Position numbers and translations under genes: made by a program
Notes under the pieces: model-generated
Told to the model about the DNA's origin: nothing
Database searches by the model: none
Seen by the model: the letters and a program-made list of their open reading frames with translations, nothing else
Shown: one piece after another, positions 1 to 9,354 of the stretch
Numbering within the stretch: the stretch's first letter is position 1
Layout: each line of letters opens with the position of its first letter
NCBI GenBank assembly: GCA_024234635.1
Contig: JACKNX010000009.1
Span: 1-64,000, forward strand
DNA from: Pseudomonadales bacterium
GTDB taxonomy: Bacteria > Pseudomonadota > Gammaproteobacteria > Pseudomonadales > Azotimanducaceae
Length of the DNA stretch: 64,000 nucleotides
Direction of reading: 5' to 3'

Positions 1-297
1 GTTGACGTCCACGGTTACGATTACACCAAGGCCGCCAGACGGGCGGTGTCCGACGCCATCAGGCACTCCTCCCTGAACTTTTTCCGGGCGCTGAACAAAA
101 CGCCGAACGACATGCACATACGGGTGCGCATCGGCGTGGCAAAGCCTGACGCCGTGGACACCGCCGCGGTGGCCGCGGAGCTGCCGTATGGCACGGTGAC
201 GGTCGAAGTCGTTTCAGGCGGGCTCGACGTGCCCGCGGACCAGGGTGAGGACGGCATTGCCATCGCCAGTGCCGCGGTGCTGGTCTATCTTGCGTGA
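1..297 (+). CDS. Lin0512 family protein, C-terminal part
   Basis: The reading frame is open from the first base of the window and ends at TGA 295-297, so the gene begins upstream and only about 98 residues are seen. The visible part starts VDVHGYDYTKAARRAV and contains DAIRHSSLNFFRAL, which matches the conserved core of the small Lin0512 family of uncharacterised proteins as I remember it. The family has no established reaction. There is no signal peptide or membrane segment in the visible part. Downstream comes a 320-bp spacer and then a convergent aminotransferase gene. The family assignment rests on motif memory; the coding call is firmer because the codon pattern is that of the neighbouring genes. 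Confidence 0.7.
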   Translation, partial: VDVHGYDYTKAARRAVSDAIRHSSLNFFRALNKTPNDMHIRVRIGVAKPDAVDTAAVAAELPYGTVTVEVVSGGLDVPADQGEDGIAIASAAVLVYLA

Positions 298-620
298 GAC
301 AGACCACCTGATGATGCAGGAATGGCCTGGCGCGGTTACTGACAGGCGAAACAGCACCGGGCGTGCCCCTTGAACGTGTAAGATGCAACGCCCGCACGCC
401 CACAGGTTCGAGCGCTCGCCACCCTGATAATTCCCTGGTCTGGCTGGTCCGCAATGCAGCGGAAAATGCTGCATTTGGCGCGAGTCTTCGAAGCCACGAA
501 CGCTGATACAAGTCCCGGAGGGACGTTTTCTGCAGCCTCTCCCGGAACGAAGTTCCATGCGCGACAGCGCTGGCAATCGCAACGCGGCCAGCTGCGAACG
601 CACGCCCCCCGGCCGGTGCG
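298..620. other. intergenic spacer with one dispersed repeat
   Basis: This is non-coding space between the convergent Lin0512 and aminotransferase genes. Short open frames cross it in several frames but none has a ribosome binding site or a recognisable product. The only structure I can support is the repeat at 532-594, listed separately. I see no terminator with a T-tract. Confidence 0.5.
532..594 (-). repeat. dispersed 63-bp repeat, copy 1
   Basis: This copy matches 41713-41776 at about 58 of 64 aligned positions by hand. A 31-bp block is identical, and after one mismatch an 11-bp block ending CAGCTG is also identical. Read on the minus strand, it lies 26 bp past the stop codon of the aminotransferase gene. 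It contains the palindromes CAGCTG and CAGCGCTG, and a small hairpin GGAAC-TTC-GTTCC that is preserved with a different loop in the other copy. This is consistent with a REP-like or transcript-end element; no mobile gene is attached. Confidence 0.75.
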
Positions 621-1937
621 TCAGCCGGCGCGCAGACTCTCCCTCAGGGCGTCGATCAACCGGTTGATCTCCTCGGTTTCGGTGATGAACGGCAGACCAA
701 GCTGAATGGTGTCGCCACCGTAGCGGACATAGAAACCCCGCTGCCAGCAGCGCATGGCCACTTCATGGGGACGGCGCGCCGGCTCGCCGGGATAGGGTTC
801 CAGCGTCAGGGCACCGGCAAATCCATAGTTGCGGATGTCCAGCACGTGCGGCTCCCCTTTCAGCGAGTGGATGGCATCCTCGAATACCGGCGCCATGGCG
901 GCGACCCGTTGGATGAGGCCGTCCTTTTCCAGGATATCGAGTGACGCGTGCGCAGCCGCGCAGGCGACGGGATGCCCCGAATAGGTGTACCCGTGCGGGA
1001 ATTCCAGCAGGTACTCCGGCGTATCCTGCTGCATGAAGGTGTCGTGGATATCGCGCCGCACCGCCACCGCACCCATCGGAATCACGCCGTTGGTGAGCTG
1101 CTTGGCGAGGGTGATCAGATCCGGTCGTACGCCAAATGCGGCGCTGCCGGTGACGGCACCCATGCGGCCGAGGCCGGTGATCACCTCGTCGAAGATCAGC
1201 AGGATGTCGTGTTTGTCACAGAGGGCACGCAGGCGATCGAGGTAACCCACTGGCGGCGGAATCACACCTGCCGAACCAGCCACCGGCTCGACGATCACCG
1301 CCGCGATGGTGGATGCGTCGTGACGCGCGACGATGGTTTCCAGCTGCTCGGCCAGCGCCGCTCCGGCGGCGGGTTGACCACGGCTGAAGGCGTTGCCCGG
1401 GAGTAGCGTGTGGCCAAGATGATCGGTACTCGGTCCATCACCAAACATGAGCCGGTTAGGGCCGATGCCCCCTACGTGCGTGCCACCGAAGTTGACGCCG
1501 TGATAACCCTTGTCACGCCCCACCAGCAGCGTCTTGGATGCCTTGCCTTTCAGGCGCCAGTACGCGCGCGCCATTTTCAGCGCAGTCTCCACGGCCTCGG
1601 AACCGGAATTCGTAAAGAAGATCCTGTCCAGTCCCGGCGGCATGAGATCCGCCACACGCCGGGCGAGTTCGAAGGCGCCGGGATGGCCGAACTGGAAGGG
1701 TGGCGAATAGTCCAGCGTCTGCAGCTGGTCCAGCACGGCCCGATTGATTTCCGCGCGGTTGTGACCGGCGCCACAGGTCCACAGCCCCGACAGCCCGTCA
1801 AACACACGCCGTCCATCCGCATCCTGGAAATAGGCACCTTCCGCGCGCTGGATGATGCGGGGGTGTTTCTTGAACTCCCGATTTGCGGTGAAGGGCATCC
1901 ACCACGCATCGAGGTCCAGGTTCATCGGCGTGTTCAT
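621..1937 (-). CDS. class III aminotransferase, beta-alanine/omega-amino acid:pyruvate type
   Basis: This 438-residue protein is a PLP-dependent fold-type I aminotransferase, predicted to move an amino group from a terminal amine or beta-alanine to pyruvate or a related keto acid in the cytoplasm. The PLP pocket is recognisable: SGSEAVETAL near 111-120, the LIFDEVITGLGR block with the cofactor Asp at about 250, and the Schiff-base Lys in TLAKQLTNG at about 279. The length is normal for the family. The N-terminus MNTPMNLDLDAWWMPFTANREFK is the usual start of beta-alanine--pyruvate transaminases, which supports the chosen ATG. It stands alone on its strand, divergent from the cyclase gene. The exact substrate cannot be read from sequence. 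Confidence 0.9.
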   Translation of the reverse strand: MNTPMNLDLDAWWMPFTANREFKKHPRIIQRAEGAYFQDADGRRVFDGLSGLWTCGAGHNRAEINRAVLDQLQTLDYSPPFQFGHPGAFELARRVADLMPPGLDRIFFTNSGSEAVETALKMARAYWRLKGKASKTLLVGRDKGYHGVNFGGTHVGGIGPNRLMFGDGPSTDHLGHTLLPGNAFSRGQPAAGAALAEQLETIVARHDASTIAAVIVEPVAGSAGVIPPPVGYLDRLRALCDKHDILLIFDEVITGLGRMGAVTGSAAFGVRPDLITLAKQLTNGVIPMGAVAVRRDIHDTFMQQDTPEYLLEFPHGYTYSGHPVACAAAHASLDILEKDGLIQRVAAMAPVFEDAIHSLKGEPHVLDIRNYGFAGALTLEPYPGEPARRPHEVAMRCWQRGFYVRYGGDTIQLGLPFITETEEINRLIDALRESLRAG

Positions 1938-2220
1938 ACGGTTTTCCAGGTTGCAGCGGCGCAGACGAAATACCGGTTCGTTGGCGAACCTCCCGCGCCC
2001 GAAGGCTCTCGGGCGCTGGAGGGACGCAAAGGATATCCGCCCCGCCGCGGTAGTTCACCGTTCGCGTCGGAGCTCTATCCCACCCGGACAGGGCGTCCCT
2101 GCGCGACAGAGGGGTTGGCGGGACGGCGTGAAGTCCACGAGGCGGGTCCGGCGCCGGTCGATGGCGTGCTGCTTCCCGGTTGAACTGATGCATGCACCGC
2201 CGCGGTGGTACAGTGGCCAC

Positions 2221-5200
2221 ATGCTCTGTCCCGGCTGTCAGTTCGACAATCCCGCCAACATGCGCTTCTGCGGCCAGTGCGGTACCGCGCTCGAACATCT
2301 GTGCGCAAAATGCAAGGCGGTGGTGCCCACGGGTTTCAAGTTCTGCGGCGAATGCGGTCACTCGCAGGCGCCCGCGCGGGCACCGGAAACCCAGCGCCGC
2401 CACCTGACGGTGCTGTTCAGCGACCTGGTGAATTCCACCCAACTCTCCGAACGTCTCGATCCGGAGGAATACCTGGAAATCATCCGCGCCTACCAGACGC
2501 AGATCGCCAGCGCGATTGACGCCTGGCAGGGGCACCTCGCCCAGTACCTGGGCGATGGTGTGCTGGCCTATTTCGGCTATCCCCGCGCGCAGGAGGACGA
2601 TGCGGTACGCGCGGTACGCTGCGCGCTGAAGTGCGTGGCCGCCATCGACGCGCTGAGCCAGCAGCTCGAACTGCGCCACGGCGTACGCGTACGCGCGCGC
2701 ATCGGCATCCATACCGGCGTGGTGGTGGCAGGCAGCATCGGCAGCGGCGACAGGACCGACCAGCTGGCACTCGGCTCCACGCCCAATATCGCCGCCCGCG
2801 TGCAGGGGCTGGCCGCACCCAGCCAGGTGGTAATGACCCGCGCCACCTGGGAGACGGTGCAGCGGGCCATTCGCGCCCGCAGCATCGGCGAGCATACGCT
2901 CGGCGGCGTGCAGCAGCCGGTGGAACTCTTCGTGGCGGAAGGCACGCGCAACGCGGAGGACGCATCCGACGAATCGACCTTCGTGGGACGCACGCACGAG
3001 ATGGGCGAACTGCAGGACACCTTCAATCGGGCTATCGGTCAACATGGGCAATGGCTGCTCGTCTACGGGGAGCCGGGCATCGGCAAGTCCCGGCTGCTGT
3101 CGGAATTCAAGCGACGGGTGGCCGGTTCCGCCCAGTGGCTGAGCGCGCGCTGTTCCAGCTATCACGAGAACGTGGATCACTATGCGTTGTCCGACATGTT
3201 GCGCCGACGCATCGGTCTCGCCGAAGGCGCGGATGCCACTGCACAGCGCAACGAGCTGACGGACTGGCTGCGCGATCAGGGATGGGATCCGGACACGTTG
3301 TCCAGCGCGGTGGACGGCTTTGCCACGGCACTCGGAATTGCCACCACCGCCGGCGATGAGGCGCAACGGGACCGCGCGCACGCCACCGTACTGGACTGGA
3401 TGGTGGATATCTCCACAAGAACACCGCTGGTCTTCTGCGTGGAAGACGCCCACTGGGTCGATCCATCCACACTTGATTTCCTCAACAGGGCAATGGACAC
3501 ACTGGCCAGGGGCCGCATCCTGGTGATCGTCAGCGCACGGCAGCAGTTCCAGCCCGGCTGGCCCACCGGTACGAACCGCCGGGTTCTGTATCTTGGCCGA
3601 ATCGCCGCGGACGACTCGGCCATCCTCGTGCGCAGCAGTGTCGATGCGGAGCTTCCCGACGGTGTCGTGCAGCAGCTTGTCGAACGGGCTGACGGCGTAC
3701 CGCTGTACCTGGAGGAGCTGGTGGCGTCCGCCCGCCGGCATGCGCAGGGTGATTTCGACTTTTCGCATTTTGTCCCGCAATCCCTGCAGGACTCCCTCAT
3801 GGCGCGCATCGACGCGCTGGGCCCAGCCAGGGAAATTGCACAGATTGGCGCACTGCTCGGGCGCAGCTTCAGCGTTGCCATGCTGCAGGCGGTGAGCAAG
3901 GAGACACCGGACGCCATCAGCGACCGGGTGCAGCGCGTCGTGGACTCGGGCCTGCTGCAGAAAGTTGGCGCCGGCAGTGCCGCCACTCTGCGCTTCCGGC
4001 ACTCGTTGATGCAGGACACTGCCTATCAGTCCCTGCTGCTGAGCGACCGCCGCACGCTGCACGCGCGGGTGGCACAGGCGATGCAGGAACGCTTCCCCGA
4101 CCTGGCGAAGCAGGAGCCGCAGACGCTGGCCAGGCACTGTGAAGGTGCGGAACAAATCAGTGATGCCATTCGCCACTTTGTGGCTGCCGGTGAACGGGCC
4201 AACGATCGCGCCGCGGTGGTGGAGTCCGTGCGCTTTTTCCGCCACGCCCAGCAGCTGCTTCCCCGTGTTGCCGAAGAGAACGAGCGCAACGATCTGGAGC
4301 GCATTGTCCTGCAGGGCATGGTCAGGCCCATCAGCTCACGCGGTGGCTACGCCGACGGCGAGCTGCGCCCCATCATCGACCGGCTGAAAGCGCTGCGTCC
4401 CGACCGTACTGCGGCGTCCGGTCACTTCCGCACGCTTTCCACCGAGTGGGGCTACCACTCCATGCGCGGCCACCGCGAGGAAACCTGGCACTACGCGAAT
4501 GCGTGCCTTGAACTGGCCCTGGAGTCAGGCCGGCCACGTCAGCTCATCTTCGCCTACTACGCCACCGGCTCCACACACTTCTACAGCGGCAACTTCCTCG
4601 CCGCGGAGCGGGACCTCAGCCGAAGTCTCGAACTGGCGGCGGAGGACCATCCCTTCGGCGAGAGTCGCCGCGACTTCGACGATGCCACGTTTCTGGCGCG
4701 CATCGTCCTCGGCTGGTGCCTGAGCCTGCGCGGCTATCCTGACCGGGCCACCACGCTCCTGGACGAGACGCTCGAACTCGCCCGGCACCATGGTGCCGTG
4801 TTTGCCCATGTGCAGGCGCTGTTCTGGGCACTCTACGTGGACTGGGACATGCGCCGGCCCAACAACCGGCTTCTGGGCCGATTTGACGAGATCATCCAGC
4901 ACGCCAGCGAACACGGCATTGCCTACTGGTTGAGAAACGCCATCAATATGCGCCAGTGGATCCGCTACGGAGACGGCGACGACGGCGCCTACAATCCGCA
5001 AGCCATCACGCTCCTGGCTTCGTCCGCGATCGAAGGCGTTGTTGGCGGCTACGCGGTGGTGCGTCTCGTGGACACACTCATCCAGCGGGGCAACCTGGCC
5101 GATGCCCGCATTGCGCTGGACAATGCCCAGCGTCGGGTCGAAACCTCGCTCGGCGTGCTGCACGCACCGGAAGCGCTGCGACAGCAGGGCATTCTGGCGG

Positions 5201-5424
5201 CGCTGGATGGTGATACGGATGTCGCCCTGACCCGGTTCCGCCAGGCTGTCGAACTGGCTACGGCGTGCGGCAGTCGCACGCAGGCACTGACCGCACTGGT
5301 GGACATGCACCGCCACGTGCACGGGGTGCCCACCGACGAGTTGCGTGCCCTGTTCGATGCCTACACCGAAGGCCGCAACGAGCCTCTGCTGCAGCAGGCC
5401 GCAGCCCTTCTTGCCGGACACTGA
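2221..5424 (+). CDS. class III nucleotide cyclase-AAA ATPase-TPR signalling protein with N-terminal zinc ribbons
   Basis: This 1067-residue cytoplasmic protein has four visible parts. Residues 3-47 carry two zinc-ribbon CxxC pairs (LCPGC, FCGQC, LCAKC, FCGEC). Residues about 60-235 are a class III adenylate/guanylate cyclase domain with the metal-binding Asp in LFSDLVNST, LGDGVLAYFG, and the transition-state Asn/Arg in NIAARV. An ATPase follows, with Walker A GEPGIGKS near 281-288 and Walker B LVFCVED near 403. The rest is alpha-helical and TPR-like. The frame is open further upstream, but the zinc ribbon begins at this ATG, so I start here; no clear Shine-Dalgarno site is visible. Such proteins are common orphan signalling ATPases; cyclase activity is plausible but unproven. 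Confidence 0.88.
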   Translation: MLCPGCQFDNPANMRFCGQCGTALEHLCAKCKAVVPTGFKFCGECGHSQAPARAPETQRRHLTVLFSDLVNSTQLSERLDPEEYLEIIRAYQTQIASAIDAWQGHLAQYLGDGVLAYFGYPRAQEDDAVRAVRCALKCVAAIDALSQQLELRHGVRVRARIGIHTGVVVAGSIGSGDRTDQLALGSTPNIAARVQGLAAPSQVVMTRATWETVQRAIRARSIGEHTLGGVQQPVELFVAEGTRNAEDASDESTFVGRTHEMGELQDTFNRAIGQHGQWLLVYGEPGIGKSRLLSEFKRRVAGSAQWLSARCSSYHENVDHYALSDMLRRRIGLAEGADATAQRNELTDWLRDQGWDPDTLSSAVDGFATALGIATTAGDEAQRDRAHATVLDWMVDISTRTPLVFCVEDAHWVDPSTLDFLNRAMDTLARGRILVIVSARQQFQPGWPTGTNRRVLYLGRIAADDSAILVRSSVDAELPDGVVQQLVERADGVPLYLEELVASARRHAQGDFDFSHFVPQSLQDSLMARIDALGPAREIAQIGALLGRSFSVAMLQAVSKETPDAISDRVQRVVDSGLLQKVGAGSAATLRFRHSLMQDTAYQSLLLSDRRTLHARVAQAMQERFPDLAKQEPQTLARHCEGAEQISDAIRHFVAAGERANDRAAVVESVRFFRHAQQLLPRVAEENERNDLERIVLQGMVRPISSRGGYADGELRPIIDRLKALRPDRTAASGHFRTLSTEWGYHSMRGHREETWHYANACLELALESGRPRQLIFAYYATGSTHFYSGNFLAAERDLSRSLELAAEDHPFGESRRDFDDATFLARIVLGWCLSLRGYPDRATTLLDETLELARHHGAVFAHVQALFWALYVDWDMRRPNNRLLGRFDEIIQHASEHGIAYWLRNAINMRQWIRYGDGDDGAYNPQAITLLASSAIEGVVGGYAVVRLVDTLIQRGNLADARIALDNAQRRVETSLGVLHAPEALRQQGILAALDGDTDVALTRFRQAVELATACGSRTQALTALVDMHRHVHGVPTDELRALFDAYTEGRNEPLLQQAAALLAGH

Positions 5425-5514
5425 CCATCCCTAACGAAACATGGGGCGAAACAGGGCGCCGGCCGACCGGATTGATTGGCGTGCACAATGCGATGACATC
5501 GAAGAGGTAACAAC

Positions 5515-6474
5515 ATGCGTTGTCTGGTACTCGGGGGAGGTGGGCATCTCGGTGCAGCGTTCTGTCATCATCTGGCCAGCGCGCAGCACGACGTGGTTGC
5601 GCTGGGCCGCCGCGACACACGCCCGGAAAGCCTGGCCGATATCACCCGGCTGCACTACCAGCCTGTTGCGATGGAAGGTACGCACCGCGATGCGCAGCTC
5701 GACGGCTACGATCTCATCGTGGATGCCGCGGCACCGTACGCCCTGGAGGAAGACGCGCTCGACGCCGCGCTGACCCGAGGCCAGACGATTCTGGACGCCT
5801 GCGCCCGCAACCGCAGCACGCTTGTGCACGTAGGCTCGTTCACCGTACATACGGATGCTGATGGGCTGACTGGCCGAGCGCTGGCGCGCCTGCATCCCTA
5901 CTTCACGCTGAAACGCCGGCTCGAATCCCAGGTGCTGGAAGCGGACGTCGACAGCGTGATCATCAATCCCACCCAGGCTCTCGGACCCTGGGACGGCCGC
6001 GCACTGCCATTTGCGCTGCTGCCGTTGCTGACACGGGAGAAAATTCCGTTCACGGCCAACCAGCGTCTCAACGTCATCGATGTGCGCGACGTGGCCGCCG
6101 CCGGGATCGCCGCCGCGACCAGGCGGCAGTTCCGCCAACCCATCCTGCTCGCGGGCCACAATGTCACGCTCGATCTGCTGTTCAGCCGCGTTGCGGAAAT
6201 GACGGGCACCAGGCCACCGCGCTGGCATGCCTCGGCGGAAGCGGGTGCCGTGCTGGCGTTCGGCGCGGAGCGCATGCAACGGCTGCTGCCGCGCGCGGCA
6301 CACTACCCGTCACTCGGTTTTGTGCTGCTGCTCAGTCAGCAGTGGCTGTTCCCCGGTCCGCTACAGCGCCGCCTGGGGCTGCCAATCACCAGTCTGACAA
6401 AAACGCTCACTGATTCGCTGGCGTGGTATGCGCAACGCGCGGATCTCAGCGCCGCGCTGCCACCAGCACGTTGA
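5515..6474 (+). CDS. NAD-dependent epimerase/dehydratase-like protein
   Basis: This 319-residue protein opens MRCLVLGGGGHLGAAF, a Rossmann NAD(P)-binding glycine motif, and continues as an atypical extended short-chain dehydrogenase. VHVGSFTVHT sits where the beta-strand after the cofactor lies, and the canonical YxxxK is not obvious (LHPYFTLKRRLE near 125-136 is the nearest candidate). It may therefore be an atypical reductase or a sugar-nucleotide-type enzyme. The start is supported by GAAGAGG 7 nt upstream. Its 3' end overlaps the convergent methyltransferase gene by 29 bp. Its substrate is unknown, and a link to the neighbouring isoprenoid operon is only positional. Confidence 0.78.
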   Translation: MRCLVLGGGGHLGAAFCHHLASAQHDVVALGRRDTRPESLADITRLHYQPVAMEGTHRDAQLDGYDLIVDAAAPYALEEDALDAALTRGQTILDACARNRSTLVHVGSFTVHTDADGLTGRALARLHPYFTLKRRLESQVLEADVDSVIINPTQALGPWDGRALPFALLPLLTREKIPFTANQRLNVIDVRDVAAAGIAAATRRQFRQPILLAGHNVTLDLLFSRVAEMTGTRPPRWHASAEAGAVLAFGAERMQRLLPRAAHYPSLGFVLLLSQQWLFPGPLQRRLGLPITSLTKTLTDSLAWYAQRADLSAALPPAR

Positions 6475-7216
6475 AGCGGATGACGTAGGACCAGACGACA
6501 CTGGCCATGAGCTGATCGCGCATGCTGAGCGCAGACGGCGGCTTGCCCGCCAGAAAGCGGGTAAGCGCACGGCGGAATCCACGCCAGCCCGGCGTGGTGA
6601 TGTCCACCACGGTCACATCACTGAATCCCGCGTCACGCAGCACATCCGCATAGGCTTCGGGTCCTGCCAGGTAGTTCGCCGCGGGCATGTACCCCGTGGT
6701 GCGCAGCATCAGCAGATCAGACATCACCAGCCAGCCACCCGCACGCAACACCCGCGCGCACTCCGCCAGGAAATCGGCCCGCGTATCGAAGTGAAAGGCA
6801 GCTTCGTAACAGGCCACCAGATCGAAGCTGCGGGCTTCGAACGGCAGGCTGAGCGGGCTGGCCACCTCGAAGTGGGCCGCCGGCGCGTTCTGCGCTGCCT
6901 GCGTCAACTGGCCGGCATCGATGCCGGTAGCGAACACCTCGGCGTTGGGGAAGTGCTCAAGCAAGCGCGCCGTTGTGCCGCCATGGCCGCAGGCGACATC
7001 CAGAACGCGTGCGATATGTTCCGGGGGCACGGTACGCAGCGACTCGTCCACCAGCCGGTTGCCTGCCGAGTGGCCATCGGTCACCCCATCGTCCCAGTAT
7101 CCGCAGTTGGCAAATGCCTCACCCCAGAACTCGCCCAGCAGCGGGTCGCTGAACAGCGTGTCGTAGAAACGACCGACCAGCGGCGGTGAACGGCGCTTAC
7201 GGGTGATCGTAGGCAA
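6446..7216 (-). CDS. class I SAM-dependent methyltransferase, last gene of isoprenoid operon
   Basis: This 256-residue cytoplasmic enzyme has motif I VLDVACGHGGTTARLL near residues 88-101, an acidic FATGID motif II, and the later SFDLVACYEAAFHF and LRAGGWLVMSDLL strands of a Rossmann methyltransferase. It resembles C- and O-methyltransferases acting on quinones, tocopherols or sterols. The start codon is TTG at 7214-7216, inside the 3' end of the flavoprotein gene, with GGAGG 6 nt upstream, so translation is likely coupled. The next in-frame ATG would remove conserved N-terminal sequence. As the last gene of the five-gene operon it is a candidate tailoring enzyme for an isoprenoid. The methyl acceptor cannot be told. 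Confidence 0.88.
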   Translation of the reverse strand: MPTITRKRRSPPLVGRFYDTLFSDPLLGEFWGEAFANCGYWDDGVTDGHSAGNRLVDESLRTVPPEHIARVLDVACGHGGTTARLLEHFPNAEVFATGIDAGQLTQAAQNAPAAHFEVASPLSLPFEARSFDLVACYEAAFHFDTRADFLAECARVLRAGGWLVMSDLLMLRTTGYMPAANYLAGPEAYADVLRDAGFSDVTVVDITTPGWRGFRRALTRFLAGKPPSALSMRDQLMASVVWSYVIRFNVLVAARR

Positions 7217-9347
7217 AGATCGCCTCCAGCGGCGGCGACAGACTGCACGCGTGCGCCGCCAGCCGCCCCGACATCACCGCCCCTTCCACGCACCCGAAGT
7301 TGAAGCCGCACTCTGTCCAGTCGCCGGCGATAGTGAGATTGTCGTAGGTGCGATCCAGCGGGGAGATCCGGTAACGCGGCGTTCCCGGCAGACACAGCAC
7401 GTAACGCTCACTGGGATTGGTATTCGCAATCCAGAACTGGCTGTCGAAGCGGGTTTCACCCTGAGACGCGTCTCCAGGCGCATGCAGCAGCGACCAGTCG
7501 AATTCTCCCGGCGCCCGCACCGCGTCAGGCCACATGTGCACCAGGTCCTCGTTGAGGAAATGCACGGCATTGCGGCGCGCGAGGGCGTTCCCGGTCACGT
7601 GAATCGCCTCGTCATCCTCCGCCGGCAGCGGCCCCGTTGGCATGGCATTGCAGAAGTAGACGATGGCTTCCGGCGGCTCATCCCAGTCTTCCGCGGCAAT
7701 GAGATGGCTCATGTCAGCCCACGAGTCGAAGGGCTCGACAAATGCGGATACGTTTGCCGATGGATGCGGCCATCCGAGCTCATCGAGACCACGGTTCAGC
7801 CACAACTGGAAGCACTGTGTCTGCACCGTCTTCAGGTGCGTGACCATGTCACGCCAGCGCTGATCGTGGGCAAGGATCTCCTTGGCCACGTACGGCAGCG
7901 CACCAACACTCACGCCCAGCACCACCAGGTCAAAGTCTTCGCCCACCGCCAGGTGTTCCGTCTCGCTGCTGCGATCGGTAATGGCTTCGAACTGTCGTGA
8001 CCGCAGTGAGGGTGTGTCTACCAGTTGCTCATACAACGGCGCCGCCGGCCAGCAGGGCAATCCATTCACGTCAACGAGCGGCTGGTACTCACCGCCGGAA
8101 CGCGTGCGCGCCTGCACGCTGAAGGTCAGGCCGGTAACGTGCATCTGCTCATCCGGTCCAAGCGTCGCCGGAGCGGACAGCTCAACATTTTCCAGTCGCC
8201 GGAAGAACTCGAAACGCACGCCCCGCTTTTTCAATGCCTCGTAAAGCGGCGCAAAAACCACATCGCCCATGCCGCCCTGCATCTTCCAGAACAGCGCCCC
8301 GCGGTACGCCATGAACATGCGAAAACCACCGCGCAGCCCCTGGCCGGCGGCGATGCGGGGGCGGTCGTAGTCGCCATCCTCGTAGGCAAACGCCAGATCG
8401 TACAGACCACGGATGAAGGCACTGTTCAACGTTCGCTCCGACGCACCGCACAGGGCCAGCCATTCACGCGTGTCGTAATCGTCGATGGCGTCGAAGCCGC
8501 GGGGATCGGTGGCCAGCCCGAACAGGATCGTGCCACGAATGCCCGTCAGCACCGTGTCGATGACCTCCCACAGATAGCGGCACTCCGCGTCCCCGTCCAG
8601 CAACGGCTCGAGCAGCGCATTGGCACCCGCCTTCACGGCCTCCAGCAGTTTGCCAACCAGCTCGCGCGGAAATACGGGCGTGACGCTCAGCAGCGACTCC
8701 AGTGCCGCCACTCCCTGCACGATGCCACCGAAGGTCGCCAGCTGTCCGTACTTGAGCAGGTCCGTGGCATAGCGGACCAGCAGGTCCCGGGTACCGGGTG
8801 GGGCAGTGTCCGTACTCCCGTCCTGTTGATCCAGCATGGCGCGCGCCGACACCAGCAGCGACCGTAACAAGCCTGCCGACCGCACGAGATAACCGGTCAC
8901 GGTCTGTGGCAGCGATTCGTCCACCGGATCGCCGGGAAGGCCATTGAAGGGCGGAAAATGCGCCATCATCCGCCGCCACACACCGTCCGGCCCCAGGTCC
9001 ATCAGTCCACAGGTGGGATCCGGTTTGAACGCATCGGTCCAGTGCACCAGGGGGCATACCTGCGGATCGCGATCCAGTTCGGCGTAGCACTGACGCATGA
9101 GCTGAAAAGCGTTGTCATAGTGCCCCATCCAAAGATGCAGCCCATGTTCCTCGATACGTCCGTCCGCCCCGCGTCCGGACGCGCCCTTGCCGCCCAGCCG
9201 CCAGCCCTGCTGATAGACCGTCACCTCGTAGGCGCCACCGAGGTGGGGCTGTGTCAGCTCCCAGGCAGTGGTCATGGCGGCGCAACCGCCACCGATAATG
9301 GCTACCCGCGTTGGTGCCCCGGACGATCGGACGTCATCTGCGGACAT
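7197..9347 (-). CDS. FAD-dependent amine-oxidase/phytoene-desaturase-like oxidoreductase
   Basis: This 716-residue flavoprotein has an N-terminal dinucleotide motif RVAIIGGGCAAMTTAWEL (about 14-31), a LGGKGASGRG flavin loop, EEHGLHLWMG, and a C-terminal AGDWTECGFNFGCVEGA segment like the FAD-binding tail of phytoene desaturases and hydroxysqualene dehydroxylase. It is longer than typical desaturases (about 420-550 residues), with an enlarged middle region. I chose ATG 9347 because GGAGAGGAG lies just upstream, overlapping the stop of the preceding gene with 7 bp between genes. Position in an operon with a prenyl synthase suggests it desaturates or oxidises a prenyl-derived lipid. The reaction is inferred. 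Confidence 0.87.
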   Translation of the reverse strand: MSADDVRSSGAPTRVAIIGGGCAAMTTAWELTQPHLGGAYEVTVYQQGWRLGGKGASGRGADGRIEEHGLHLWMGHYDNAFQLMRQCYAELDRDPQVCPLVHWTDAFKPDPTCGLMDLGPDGVWRRMMAHFPPFNGLPGDPVDESLPQTVTGYLVRSAGLLRSLLVSARAMLDQQDGSTDTAPPGTRDLLVRYATDLLKYGQLATFGGIVQGVAALESLLSVTPVFPRELVGKLLEAVKAGANALLEPLLDGDAECRYLWEVIDTVLTGIRGTILFGLATDPRGFDAIDDYDTREWLALCGASERTLNSAFIRGLYDLAFAYEDGDYDRPRIAAGQGLRGGFRMFMAYRGALFWKMQGGMGDVVFAPLYEALKKRGVRFEFFRRLENVELSAPATLGPDEQMHVTGLTFSVQARTRSGGEYQPLVDVNGLPCWPAAPLYEQLVDTPSLRSRQFEAITDRSSETEHLAVGEDFDLVVLGVSVGALPYVAKEILAHDQRWRDMVTHLKTVQTQCFQLWLNRGLDELGWPHPSANVSAFVEPFDSWADMSHLIAAEDWDEPPEAIVYFCNAMPTGPLPAEDDEAIHVTGNALARRNAVHFLNEDLVHMWPDAVRAPGEFDWSLLHAPGDASQGETRFDSQFWIANTNPSERYVLCLPGTPRYRISPLDRTYDNLTIAGDWTECGFNFGCVEGAVMSGRLAAHACSLSPPLEAIFAYDHP

Positions 9348-9354
9348 CGGCAAC

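Noticed and set aside
385..420. GGTTCGAGC segment resembling a tRNA T-arm
   Set aside because: No matching acceptor, anticodon or D-arm can be drawn around it.
1798..4245. Very long open frame (about 815 codons) on the minus strand opposite the cyclase gene
   Set aside because: It is antisense to a gene with clear zinc-ribbon, cyclase and ATPase motifs, and its translation has no recognisable domain; long antisense frames are common in G+C-rich DNA.
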